Of a DNA stretch of 64,000 nucleotides, positions 15,163-24,983 are shown in pieces (positions within the stretch are counted from its first letter, which is position 1; each line of letters begins with the position of its first letter). Origin of the DNA: a gamma proteobacterium symbiont of Ctena orbiculata (lineage in GTDB: Bacteria; Pseudomonadota; Gammaproteobacteria; Chromatiales; Chromatiaceae); assembly GCA_003058495.1 (NCBI GenBank), contig QBVC01000034.1, positions 1-64,000 of the forward strand, written 5' to 3'. The notes under the pieces are model-generated. The model was not told where the DNA came from. It saw nothing but the letters and a program-made list of their open reading frames with translations, and did no database searches. The position numbers and the translations under genes are program-made.

Positions 15163-15235
15163 TTTTATTCACCCAAGGCCTGTTAGCGCCAATCCAATAG
15201 ATCAATCCGCATCTTAACAACCATGACTTTATTTA

Positions 15236-15450
15236 TCCGCAAATGAACGCGAATATTGTTTCAACATGTAGGGTGGGGCCCTGCCCCACCAAAATGACAA
15301 ATATCCGCGAATATGCATGAATCATCAAAACAATATTTCATTATGCAGGATGCGGCTCGCCCCACCCAAGATTTAGCTGATAGGTGAATGGTGGGGCGGG
15401 ACCGTGGAAACCAGAAATAACATTTGCGTTCATTCGCGTTCATTTGCGGA
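15236..15450. repeat. MITE-like palindromic element with 19-bp inverted repeats
   Basis: TCCGCAAATGAACGCGAAT at 15236-15254 recurs as its exact reverse complement at 15432-15450. The 177 bp between them hold a GC-rich hairpin (GGTGGGGC-CCT-GCCCCACC, 15272-15290), a related degenerate half-copy (ATGCAGGATGCGGCTCGCCCCACC) and a diverged inner repeat (TCCGCGAATATGCATGAAT). No ORF of note is present. This fills most of the gap between the small membrane protein and the macrodomain gene. Confidence 0.75.
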
Positions 15451-15454
15451 CTTC

Positions 15455-15970
15455 TTATAATTGCCCACCACCACACTCAGGACAGAGCAGCCGATAGATC
15501 TCCGCATCGGACTCGCTGAAGCAACAGGCGATAATCTCGTCAAACCGCGCCTGCCACGCCTTCATGACACCCAGTGCGAGCTCCGCCGCCTCCCGCTTCG
15601 GGTAGCCATAGACCCCGGTGCTGATCCCCGGAAAGGCGATGCGCCGGCACCCTTTTTCCGCTGCCGTCTTAAAGCAGTTTTCGTAACAGGCGTGGAGCAA
15701 CGAGGGCTCACCCTGCTCGCCGTTATGCCACACCGGGCCAACGGTATGGATGACCCACTGCGCCGGCAGTTCAAAACCCGGCGTCATCCTAGCCTCACCG
15801 GTAGGACAGCCGCCCAGTCCTTGGCAATAGGCAAGCAGCTCCGGTCCGGCGGCCCGGTGGATGGCGCCATCCACGCCGCCTCCCCCCAACAGGGATGTAT
15901 TGGCGGCATTGACGATTGCATCCACTTCCAGCCGGGTGATGTCTGCCGTTACAATGCGTATCTGTCCCAT
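15455..15970 (-). CDS. ymdB: O-acetyl-ADP-ribose deacetylase (macrodomain, YmdB-like)
   Basis: A 171-residue single macrodomain. The ADP-ribose binding motifs are DAIVNAANTSLLGGGGVDGAIHRAAG near the N-terminus and RIAFPGISTGVYGYPKREAAELAL near residue 115, both matching the MacroD/YmdB type that hydrolyses O-acetyl-ADP-ribose and mono-ADP-ribosyl modifications. There is no signal peptide. The C-terminus (LCPECGGGQL) has two cysteines. It is divergent from the DUF3301 gene by 13 bp, so the two share a control region. Confidence 0.93.
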   Translation of the reverse strand: MGQIRIVTADITRLEVDAIVNAANTSLLGGGGVDGAIHRAAGPELLAYCQGLGGCPTGEARMTPGFELPAQWVIHTVGPVWHNGEQGEPSLLHACYENCFKTAAEKGCRRIAFPGISTGVYGYPKREAAELALGVMKAWQARFDEIIACCFSESDAEIYRLLCPECGGGQL

Positions 15971-15983
15971 AAGTTATACCTGC

Positions 15984-16313
15984 ATGTCCTATTCAACACT
16001 CAATCTGCTGATCGTCCTGTTGGCCCTGATCTGGTTCTGGCGTGACAGTCTACGGGTTCGTGAAATCGCAATCCAGATCAGCCGCAGCGCCTGTCAAAGC
16101 CACGGGGTGCAGTTTCTCGATCAGACCGTCGCCCTGCATCGGCTGGGGGTTCGCTGGCTGCGCAGCGGTCTGAAACTGCGCCGGGTCTATGAGTTCGACT
16201 ACAGTCTTGAAGGTTCAGGCAGGCGAACCGGGTATCTGGTGATGTTGGGCAGGGAGAATGTCAGTCTTCACATCGAGCTGCCGACAAGGGAGAGAGCGCC
16301 TGATCGGCAGTGA
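15984..16313 (+). CDS. DUF3301 family membrane-anchored protein
   Basis: 109 residues from the ATG at 15984; the ORF track frame begins antisense inside ymdB. One N-terminal helix (LNLLIVLLALIWFWRDSL) is followed by a conserved cytosolic part, REIAIQISRSACQSHGVQFLDQTVAL, RLGVRW and RVYEFDYSLEGSGRRTGYL, which matches DUF3301. This gammaproteobacterial family has no assigned function. It is convergent with sspB. Confidence 0.85.
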   Translation: MSYSTLNLLIVLLALIWFWRDSLRVREIAIQISRSACQSHGVQFLDQTVALHRLGVRWLRSGLKLRRVYEFDYSLEGSGRRTGYLVMLGRENVSLHIELPTRERAPDRQ

Positions 16314-16331
16314 TCGTGGCGGACCGGCGGT

Positions 16332-16730
16332 CTACTTGACCACCTTCAGCGATGGCCGTTTGCCGGGCCTGGAGGGATCGGGCTCGTCGCCGGGACCGTC
16401 ATCCAGGTTCGCCTCCTCCTCGGGAAACAGCATACCCTGGCCGTTCTCCTTGGCATAGATACCCATCACCGCCCGGGGGGGGATGAGGATCTCCTCCGCC
16501 TTACCGCCGAAACGCGCACTGAAGCTGATCAGGTCGTTGTTCAGGGTAAGACCCGAGACAGCGGCCGGGTCGACATTCAGAATAATGCGTCCATCCTCAA
16601 CGAACTGCTGCGGAACCACAACCCCTTCCAGGGTTGTATTCACCATCAGATAGGGTGTCGTGCCGTTGTCCACCAACCAGTCATAGAGTGCCCGTATCAG
16701 GTAGGGACGGTTGGATGACATTTCAGACAT
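16332..16730 (-). CDS. sspB: ClpXP protease specificity-enhancing factor SspB
   Basis: A 132-residue adaptor that tethers ssrA-tagged substrates to ClpXP. The N-terminal half is the substrate-binding domain (RPYLIRALYDWLVDNGTTPYLMVN, FSARFGGKAEEILIPPRAVMGIYAKENGQGMLF). A flexible acidic linker leads to the ClpX-docking tail PSLKVVK, which matches the LRVVK-type XB motif of E. coli SspB. The start at 16730 lies 4 bp after the sspA stop; an ATG three codons later is also possible. The sspA-sspB operon order is conserved. Confidence 0.96.
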   Translation of the reverse strand: MSEMSSNRPYLIRALYDWLVDNGTTPYLMVNTTLEGVVVPQQFVEDGRIILNVDPAAVSGLTLNNDLISFSARFGGKAEEILIPPRAVMGIYAKENGQGMLFPEEEANLDDGPGDEPDPSRPGKRPSLKVVK

Positions 16731-16734
16731 AGGA

Positions 16735-17358
16735 CTATCCGCGCATCTCCTGTTCGGCCTCGGAGAGGCTCTTGATAAACGACTCCTTTTCGAACAGGCG
16801 CTTGGCATAATCATGCACGCCTTTCGCGCTCGCGGGTATCTCCACGCCCAGCTCCTGGAGCCGCCACAGCAGCGGCGCAATGGCGCAATCGACAAGGGTG
16901 AACTCATCGCTCATGAAAAAGAGTTTTGCACTGAATACGGGTGAGGTCGAAATTAGGCTCTCGCGCAGCTCTTTGCGTGCCTTCGTCGCCTCCTTTCTGC
17001 CGCTGAGAATGATATCCATCTGGCTATACCAGTCATTGTCGACGCGATACATCAGCAGGCGCGAGGTTGAGCGAGAGACCGGATCCACCGGCAGCAGCGG
17101 CGGATGGGGAAAGCGCTCGTCGAGATACTCCATGATGATCCGCGACTCGTAGAGCTTCAGATCCCGGTCCACCAGGGTGGGGAGCGTACCGTAGGGATTC
17201 AGTTCCATCACCTCTTCGGGTACATTCAGCGGATCGATATCCGAGACCTCATAGGTGATGTTCTTTTCCGCCAGCACCAGCCTGACTCGATGGCAATAGG
17301 GATCTGTGGGATCCGAATAGAGGGTCATCACTGAGCGTTTATTCGCAACTGCCGCCAT
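16735..17358 (-). CDS. sspA: Stringent starvation protein A
   Basis: A 207-residue GST-fold protein that binds RNA polymerase and affects stress and stationary-phase transcription. It starts MAAVANKRSVMTLYSDPTDPYCHRVR, with LNPYGTLPTLVDRDLKLYESRIIMEYLDERFPHPPLLP as the thioredoxin-like part and ALCR-type helices at the C-terminus. It is cotranscribed with sspB. It lies 138 bp downstream of petC, with an intrinsic terminator between, so it probably has its own promoter. Confidence 0.96.
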   Translation of the reverse strand: MAAVANKRSVMTLYSDPTDPYCHRVRLVLAEKNITYEVSDIDPLNVPEEVMELNPYGTLPTLVDRDLKLYESRIIMEYLDERFPHPPLLPVDPVSRSTSRLLMYRVDNDWYSQMDIILSGRKEATKARKELRESLISTSPVFSAKLFFMSDEFTLVDCAIAPLLWRLQELGVEIPASAKGVHDYAKRLFEKESFIKSLSEAEQEMRG

Positions 17359-17435
17359 TTATAGCCTCTCTCCTGGATATCCGCCGTGCCCGGCAAAATG
17401 GGTGCCTGGCAGGGGGCCTCAATTGTTATGACATC

Positions 17436-17474
17436 AAAAAAGGCGCACAGTATAACGCAACTGCGCGCCTTTTT
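17436..17474 (-). terminator. Intrinsic terminator after petABC
   Basis: On the minus strand AAAAAGGCGC and GCGCCTTTTTT pair across an 18-nt loop, and the second arm ends in a six-T run. It lies 22 bp after the petC stop. Confidence 0.8.
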
Positions 17475-17496
17475 GTCAGATCTTGGCTAATTGAGA

Positions 17497-18237
17497 TCAG
17501 TGTACGTCTTTCCAGTACTCCTTCTTGAGCAGGTAGGAGAGGACGAAGAACACGGCGATGAAGAGCAATACCCAGACCCCCAGACGCTTGCGCTCCATCT
17601 GAATCGGCTCGGCGATATAGCTCATGAAGGCGGTCAGATCCCGGGCGACCTGATCATACTCAGCCGGGCTCAAGAGACCTTCCGACACCGGTTCGAAATG
17701 ATCGAACTTCTCGACATCGTTTCCGGCCGCATCTTTCTCGAGTTTGAATACCGCCTTCTGTGCGCCCTGCAGTTCCCACAACACGTGGGGCATGCCTACA
17801 TCCGGAAATACGATGTTATTGACGCCGAAGGGACGTTTCTCATCCACGTAGAAACTGCGCAGATAGGTATAGATCCAGTCCACACCCCGGGCCCGGGCAA
17901 GCACGCTGAGATCGGGCGGGGGACTGCCGAACCACTCGGTACCCTGTTCCTCGGTCATCGCGATCTTCATGGTGTCGCCGATCTTATCGGTGGTGAACAT
18001 CAAGTTTTCAATCACTTCGGTCTCAGTCAGACCCAGATCCCTGGCCATGCGGTTGTAGCGCTGAAATTGGGCCGAATGGCAGCTCAGGCAGTAGTTGACA
18101 AAGTACTTGGCGCCACGCTGCAGCGAGGCCTGATCACCGAGGTCGATATCCGCATCGTCCAGATGCGCCCCACCGCCCGCAGCCATGACCAGCATGGGCA
18201 CCGCGGCTAACAGAAATGCAACAATCAGCTTTTTCAT
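17497..18237 (-). CDS. petC: Cytochrome c1 subunit of bc1 complex
   Basis: 246 residues: a cleavable signal peptide (MKKLIVAFLLAAVPMLVMAAGG), the c-type haem site CLSCHS at about residue 54, and an axial-Met region further on. A single C-terminal anchor helix (LGVWVLLFIAVFFVLSYLLKK) holds it in the inner membrane. It passes electrons from the Rieske protein to soluble cytochrome c. It overlaps the petB stop by four bases and is last in petABC. Confidence 0.96.
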   Translation of the reverse strand: MKKLIVAFLLAAVPMLVMAAGGGAHLDDADIDLGDQASLQRGAKYFVNYCLSCHSAQFQRYNRMARDLGLTETEVIENLMFTTDKIGDTMKIAMTEEQGTEWFGSPPPDLSVLARARGVDWIYTYLRSFYVDEKRPFGVNNIVFPDVGMPHVLWELQGAQKAVFKLEKDAAGNDVEKFDHFEPVSEGLLSPAEYDQVARDLTAFMSYIAEPIQMERKRLGVWVLLFIAVFFVLSYLLKKEYWKDVH

Positions 18238-19475
18238 TCGGTCACCCTCTCAGGCACGGGTTTGGTCTTATCGATCTTGCTGTAGATTGGCATTAACAGG
18301 AAGAACGCGAAATAGTAGATGGTGCCAATCTGGGCCATCAGTTTGTAGAGATCAGTGGTGGGCTTGACCCCGAGGTAACCGAGCATGATGAAGTCGAGGA
18401 CGAAGATCCAGAGGATGACCTTGTACAACATGCCTTTATACTTGATCGATTTCACCGGGCTGCGATCGAGCCAGGGCAGGAAAAACATAATCAGGATCGA
18501 AGCAAACATCGCCACCACACCGGGGAAGGCGGAACCCGCTATCGAGGGTACCGCGCGCAAAATGGCGTAAAAGGGGGTGAAGTACCAGACGGGCGCGATA
18601 TGCTCCGGGGTCTTCAGCGGATTGGCCGGTTCGAAGTTGGGGTGCTCGATGAAATAGCCTCCCATCTCCGGGGCGAAGAAGACGACCGCAGCGAAGAGAA
18701 ACAGAAAGCCCGCCACGCCGGCGATATCCTTCACCGTATAGTAGGGGTGGAAGGGGATACCGTCAGCCGGCGCGCTGTCGCTCCAGCGATTGCCCTTGGG
18801 ACCCTTCTTGATCTCGATACCGTCCGGGTTGTTGGAGCCAACCTTGTGCAGGGCGACGATATGGATGAATACCAGTGCGGCCAGGATGAAGGGCAGCAGG
18901 AAGTGCAGCGCAAAGAAACGGTTCAGGGTGGCGTCGGAGATGACATAGTCGCCGCGCACCCAGACACCCAGGTCGGGGCCGATCACCGGCACCGCGGAGA
19001 AGAGGTTGACGATAACCTGGGCGCCCCAGTAGGACATCTGACCCCAGGGGAGCAGGTAGCCGAAGAAGGCGGTGGCCATCATCGCCAGATAGATAATGAC
19101 GCCGATGATCCACAGCAGTTCCCTGGGTTTACGATATGAGCCGTACATCAGGCCGCGAAACATATGCAGGTAGATCACGACGAAGAAAGCGGAGGCCCCG
19201 GTGGAGTGCAGGTAGCGGATCAGCCAGCCCCACTCCACATCACGCATGATGTATTCAACCGAACCGAACGCCAGTTCGGCATCGGGCTTGTAACTCATCG
19301 CCAGCCAGACACCGGTGACGATCTGTATCACCAGCACCAGCAATGCCAGCGAGCCCATGAAATACCAGAAGTTGAAGTTCTTCGGAGCGTAGTACTGGGC
19401 CAGATGCTCGTTCCACACCTTGGTCATGGGATAGCGGTCGTCTATCCAGCCCATAAAATTCTTCATCATGCTCAT
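18234..19475 (-). CDS. petB: Cytochrome b subunit of bc1 complex
   Basis: A 413-residue, full-length eight-helix cytochrome b. Paired haem-ligand histidines are visible in LHSTGASAFFVVIYLHMF and in LHFLLPFILAALVFIHIVALH. The quinol-oxidation-site motif is PVWYFTPFY rather than PEWY, as in many beta- and gammaproteobacteria. The protein carries both low- and high-potential haems of the Q cycle. Its ATG overlaps the petA stop by one base. Confidence 0.97.
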   Translation of the reverse strand: MSMMKNFMGWIDDRYPMTKVWNEHLAQYYAPKNFNFWYFMGSLALLVLVIQIVTGVWLAMSYKPDAELAFGSVEYIMRDVEWGWLIRYLHSTGASAFFVVIYLHMFRGLMYGSYRKPRELLWIIGVIIYLAMMATAFFGYLLPWGQMSYWGAQVIVNLFSAVPVIGPDLGVWVRGDYVISDATLNRFFALHFLLPFILAALVFIHIVALHKVGSNNPDGIEIKKGPKGNRWSDSAPADGIPFHPYYTVKDIAGVAGFLFLFAAVVFFAPEMGGYFIEHPNFEPANPLKTPEHIAPVWYFTPFYAILRAVPSIAGSAFPGVVAMFASILIMFFLPWLDRSPVKSIKYKGMLYKVILWIFVLDFIMLGYLGVKPTTDLYKLMAQIGTIYYFAFFLLMPIYSKIDKTKPVPERVTE

Positions 19476-20071
19476 CAGGCTGCTCCTCCATCGGTACCGA
19501 TCAGGATCCTCGAATCAGATAGATACTGATAGGGGGGAATTTCTAAGTTCTTTGGTGCGGGGACGCCAGCGTAGACCCGGCCTGAGAGGTCGAATTTGGA
19601 GCCATGGCAGGGGCAGAAAAAGCCGCCTTTCCACTCCGGACCCAGATCTTCCGGTGCTATTTCGGGACGATAGGTGGGCGAGCAGCCCAGATGGGTGCAG
19701 ATGCCGATCGCGACCAGATACTTGCCTTTGATCGCGCGCTCGGGGTTCTTGCAATAGTCCGGCTGTTGTCCGGTATCGTCTGAATCGGGATCGAGCAATA
19801 TGCTCTCCAGCGAACTCAGATCCTGCAGATTCTGGTCGGTGCGATACACGATCCAGACCGGCTTGCCACGCCACTTGACGCGCATCAGCTGGCCTGGCTC
19901 AAGCTTGCCGATATCCGCCTCCACAGGGGCTCCGGCCGCCTTCGCTTTTTCGCTGGGGGCCCAGGCCGCCAGGAATGGATAGATCGCGAAACCGGTGCCA
20001 ACCGCCCCAACCGCGCTGGTCGCGAGGGTCAGGGTACGTCGTTTTTTCAAATCAACGCCATCTGCGCTCAT
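19475..20071 (-). CDS. petA: Rieske iron-sulfur subunit of bc1 complex
   Basis: 198 residues from the ATG at 20071, which has GGAG seven bases upstream; the track start 12 codons earlier lacks support. The N-terminus (LKKRRTLTLATSAVGAVGTGFAIYPFL) carries a twin-arginine-like pair before the single membrane helix. The [2Fe-2S] cluster ligands are in CTHLGCSP and CPCHGSKFDLSGRV, both intact and disulfide-capable. First gene of the petABC operon; the NIF3 gene lies upstream on the same strand, about 200 bp away. Confidence 0.97.
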   Translation of the reverse strand: MSADGVDLKKRRTLTLATSAVGAVGTGFAIYPFLAAWAPSEKAKAAGAPVEADIGKLEPGQLMRVKWRGKPVWIVYRTDQNLQDLSSLESILLDPDSDDTGQQPDYCKNPERAIKGKYLVAIGICTHLGCSPTYRPEIAPEDLGPEWKGGFFCPCHGSKFDLSGRVYAGVPAPKNLEIPPYQYLSDSRILIGTDGGAA

Positions 20072-20267
20072 ATAGGACTCCACAGATACTAAACACGAGC
20101 TGGACAAAGGGCCTGACGGTCCATGTGCAACCCCATATTCAGGACATTAGAATATAGTTAAAAACCACAGAAACTAACCGAGCATTTTCCATCATGCCGC
20201 TATGCAGGTCAAGATGGATTGAAGCTTAAAAGGCAATTCACAGAGTGATGTTACAGGGTGGTTACGA

Positions 20268-21017
20268 TCAGACGGGATTCTCCACATCGACAAAGCGATA
20301 TTCGAGGGAAAACCTTTCAGCCAGGTGGGCGCCCAGGGCCTGTACCCCGTACCGTTCGGTTGCATGGTGTCCGGCCGCATAGTAATGGATCCCCAACTCC
20401 CTGGCGAGATGGACCGTCTGTTCCGATATCTCCCCCGAGATATAGCCATCCAGTCCCAGTTCCGCCGCCTCCTCGATGGAACCCTGGGCGGCACCGCTGC
20501 ACCAGCCGATGCGGGAGAGAGGACGGTCGTCGGGGGCGATATGGGTCGGCTCCCTTCCCAGGCGGTCGCCGATACGTCGGGCGAGGGCCTGCGGGGTCAT
20601 CGGATCGGTCAATCTCGTCTCCCAGATCAGTGACTGATCGCTGAGAGGGGCTGCGGGGATCAGGCCCAGGCGCTCGCCCAGCTGCCTGTTATTGCCGTAG
20701 TCCGCATGGGCATCCAGGGGAAGATGGTAGGCCAGCAGCGATGTCCGCTGCCTGAACAGCGCGCCGACCCTGTTTGCCTTGATGCCGCGCAACGGCTGCC
20801 CTTCACCCTTCCAGAAATAGCCGTGATGGACCAGCAGGGCATCCGCCCCCCATGCCTGGGCCGCCTCGATCAGGGACTGACAGGCGGTGACCCCCAGCAT
20901 CAGTCTCTCGACTTGCGTCGTGGCCTCCACCTGCAAGCCATTGGGACAGTAGTCGTTGAACGCGGCCACCGACAGCAGTTCATTGCAATAGGATTCGAGC
21001 GATAGAATATCAATCAT
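20268..21017 (-). CDS. NIF3-like dinuclear metal center protein (YbgI)
   Basis: 249 residues from the ATG at 21017 (MIDILSLESYCNELL). Metal-binding signatures are LLVHHGYFWKG (His pair, about residue 63) and the C-terminal GHHATERYG (H-x3-E). A homologous E. coli protein, YbgI, is a hexameric toroid with a dimetal site, and its reaction is still unclear. The gene is divergent from degS with the two starts about 50 bp apart and lies upstream of petABC, the same neighbourhood as in Pseudomonas. Confidence 0.93.
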   Translation of the reverse strand: MIDILSLESYCNELLSVAAFNDYCPNGLQVEATTQVERLMLGVTACQSLIEAAQAWGADALLVHHGYFWKGEGQPLRGIKANRVGALFRQRTSLLAYHLPLDAHADYGNNRQLGERLGLIPAAPLSDQSLIWETRLTDPMTPQALARRIGDRLGREPTHIAPDDRPLSRIGWCSGAAQGSIEEAAELGLDGYISGEISEQTVHLARELGIHYYAAGHHATERYGVQALGAHLAERFSLEYRFVDVENPV

Positions 21018-21066
21018 GCTATGTTTGCCAGACTTGGTATCAACAGGCCATAGGTTACTCAATTCA

Positions 21067-22224
21067 ATGCGTATGCGAAAACTACTTTCACTGCTTCTCA
21101 CCGCCTTGACTGCCGGATTGGCGGGGGCCTTCGTGGCGCTCTTCATGCTCCCGCAGCAGCCCGAGAAGGCGCCGGCGTCGAAACCGCCCCAGGTGTCGGC
21201 ACCCGCCATCGACTTGGCGCGGGCCAGTGGACCCTTCTCCTATGCACAAGCGGTAGCCAGCGCCTCCCCCTCGGTGGTCAATATCTTTACTGCCAAGATC
21301 ACCACCGAATCCCAGTCGCTGCGCTTTCGCGACCCCCTGCTTCAGCATCTCTTCGGCAACATGCTGCCGGAGAAGACCCGCCGCCGTCTCGATACCAGTC
21401 TCGGCTCCGGGGTCATCGTATCGGAGGATGGCTACCTGTTGACCAACCACCACGTCATCGAGGGCGCGGACGAGATCAAGGTGGTGCTGGCGAACGGCAG
21501 GAGCGTCAGTGTCAGCATCGTCGGCAGCGATGCGGAGTCGGATCTGGCCGTATTGAAGATCGACACGGACACCCCCCTGCAGGCGATCCATATCGACAGC
21601 TCCGGTTCGCAACAGGTGGGCGACGTGGTGCTCGCAATCGGCAATCCCTTCGGTGTCGGCCAGACCGTCACCATGGGCATCATCAGCGCCACCGGGCGCT
21701 CCCATCTGGGGATCAACACCTTCGAAAACTTCATCCAGACGGATGCGGCGATAAATCCGGGCAACTCCGGCGGCGCCCTGGTCAACGCCCGCGGCGAGCT
21801 GATCGGCATCAACACCGCCATCTTCTCCAAGACCGGCGGCTCCCACGGTATCGGATTCGCGATCCCCTTCGACCTGGCCGAGGGCATCATGCAGCAACTG
21901 ATCAGCAGCGGGCACGTGGTCAGAGGCTGGCTTGGCATCCAGGGTCAGGATGTCACGGACAAACTGGCGGAGGCCTTCAGCCTGCACAATAACGAAGGGA
22001 TCCTGGTTACCGGTGTCATGGAGGACGGCCCGGCAAGCAGCGCGGGTTTACGGCCGGGTGATGTCATCACCCGGGTCAACAACACCAGGATCGACAACTC
22101 CCAGCAACTGGTGCAGCTGATTGCCGGCCAGCCCCCCGGCACCCGCCTCACCATTGGCGGCTGGCGCGGCAACGAAGAGATTCAGCTCGAGACCATCTCC
22201 GGCGAACGCCCGGCTATTGAGTAG
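21067..22224 (+). CDS. degS: DegS/AlgW-type periplasmic serine protease
   Basis: 385 residues: one N-terminal anchor helix (LLSLLLTALTAGLAGAFVALFML), an HtrA trypsin-like domain and one PDZ domain. The catalytic triad is His (LLTNHHVIEG), Asp (DAESDLAVLK) and Ser (INPGNSGGALV). The single PDZ (GWLGIQGQDV...GLRPGDVITRVN) and membrane anchor fit the site-1 protease that cleaves anti-sigma factor RseA under envelope stress. Its position between nif3/pet and murA-his matches algW of Pseudomonas. The ORF track start 17 codons upstream is antisense to the nif3 start. Confidence 0.94.
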   Translation: MRMRKLLSLLLTALTAGLAGAFVALFMLPQQPEKAPASKPPQVSAPAIDLARASGPFSYAQAVASASPSVVNIFTAKITTESQSLRFRDPLLQHLFGNMLPEKTRRRLDTSLGSGVIVSEDGYLLTNHHVIEGADEIKVVLANGRSVSVSIVGSDAESDLAVLKIDTDTPLQAIHIDSSGSQQVGDVVLAIGNPFGVGQTVTMGIISATGRSHLGINTFENFIQTDAAINPGNSGGALVNARGELIGINTAIFSKTGGSHGIGFAIPFDLAEGIMQQLISSGHVVRGWLGIQGQDVTDKLAEAFSLHNNEGILVTGVMEDGPASSAGLRPGDVITRVNNTRIDNSQQLVQLIAGQPPGTRLTIGGWRGNEEIQLETISGERPAIE

Positions 22225-22323
22225 TTATCGACCGATAACGCATCCCTGATCCGCGTCCTATACTGAAGCAGAAGCCTGTCAACACGAAACCGACCAGGCC
22301 CCAGGTTCAGAGGAGCTTATGTT

Positions 22324-23397
22324 ATGAAACACGCCGAAGAGATCGAAAGGATCATCGATACCGTCGGCAAGACACTGGACGGTCAACTGTCGCCGGCGGA
22401 CAGAAGCCGCCTCCACCAGGCCTTGATAAAATCCCTGGACGAAACCCCCAAGGGGGGCTACAAGCCTCAGTACAAGCAGGTCACCATCCTGCTCTCGGAC
22501 CTGCGCGGTTTCACCTCAATTGCCGAGCGCTACCCGCCGGATACGATTATCAACATCCTGAATTTCTACTTCTCCCGGATGTGCGAGATCATTTTCAGCT
22601 TCGGCGGAAGCATCGACAAATTCATGGGCGACTCGATCATGGCCCTGTTCGGCCTCACCGAGCAGAGGGATGACGACCTGGAACGGGCCATCGCCTGCGC
22701 GGTGGAGATGCAGCGGACGATGCTCGAAATCAATTCCGAGAACAGCAGACACGGCTATCCGCGACTCTTCATGGGCATAGGCATCAACAGCGGCGAGGTG
22801 GTGGCGGGACACCTGGGTTCGGAACTGCATCACGAGTACACGGTCATCGGGGACGAGGTCAATCTCGCCTCGCGCATCGAGGCCTACAGTCTGCGCGGCC
22901 AGATCCTGTTGAGCGAACACGCCCGCAAACTGGCCGACGCCTACATCGAGACATCCCCACCGAACCGGGTATTGGTGAAAGGCAAACAGGTCCCGGTTTC
23001 GCTCTACGAGCTGCTCTCGACCCGGCGACCCCGCCTGCTGGAGGTTCCCCGGGTCGAGTCCCGCCGCAGTCCGCGTATCGAGGTCGATTTCCCCATCGCC
23101 TTCCATCCGCTGCAGAACAAGATCGTATCGGACCAGAGCTTTTCCGGCCGCGCCGTCGACCTCAGCTACAACGGCCTGCAGGCCGACCTGCCGGTGGAAC
23201 TCGAGATCCTCTCCGATATCCGCATCACCCTCTACACCTCGATGATGAGCGAGCAAAGCAGCCATATCTACGCCAAGATCCTCGACTGCGAAAAGAACGA
23301 AGACTCCTGGTTGAGCCGCATGGAGTTTACCGGCATCGACGAGACAGGACAGGCGGCGATCAAGAACTACATCGACCAGGCCATCGGCCGGCACTGA
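22324..23397 (+). CDS. Class III adenylate/guanylate cyclase with C-terminal PilZ domain
   Basis: A 357-residue soluble protein. Residues about 45-235 form a class III cyclase domain. Metal-binding aspartates lie in LLSDLRGFTS and KFMGDSIMALFG, the Lys in SIDKFMGD and the Asp in VIGDEVNLASRIE favour adenine, and the Asn/Arg of NLASR are the transition-state residues, so it looks catalytically competent for cAMP. Residues about 245-355 form a PilZ domain with the c-di-GMP motifs RRSPR (RxxxR) and DLSYNG (DxSxxG). It would link c-di-GMP binding to cAMP synthesis. AGGAG sits just upstream of the ATG. It lies between degS and murA, where Pseudomonas has no such gene. Confidence 0.88.
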   Translation: MKHAEEIERIIDTVGKTLDGQLSPADRSRLHQALIKSLDETPKGGYKPQYKQVTILLSDLRGFTSIAERYPPDTIINILNFYFSRMCEIIFSFGGSIDKFMGDSIMALFGLTEQRDDDLERAIACAVEMQRTMLEINSENSRHGYPRLFMGIGINSGEVVAGHLGSELHHEYTVIGDEVNLASRIEAYSLRGQILLSEHARKLADAYIETSPPNRVLVKGKQVPVSLYELLSTRRPRLLEVPRVESRRSPRIEVDFPIAFHPLQNKIVSDQSFSGRAVDLSYNGLQADLPVELEILSDIRITLYTSMMSEQSSHIYAKILDCEKNEDSWLSRMEFTGIDETGQAAIKNYIDQAIGRH

Positions 23398-24861
<1,464 letters not shown>

Positions 24862-24983
24862 GAGCTGCCAGCGTTCAGCCGCCGGCCAGACCCTGGTATC
24901 CAGCTAACTACCGATTGCTGGCCGCTGGCCGCCAGTTCATATATCCTTCCAGCTCCAAATCCGGGCGAAATGCAAACCGAGCC

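Noticed and set aside
15261-15476. 71-aa minus-strand ORF within the palindromic element
   Set aside because: It spans the hairpins of the repeat element and has no ribosome binding site or homology features.
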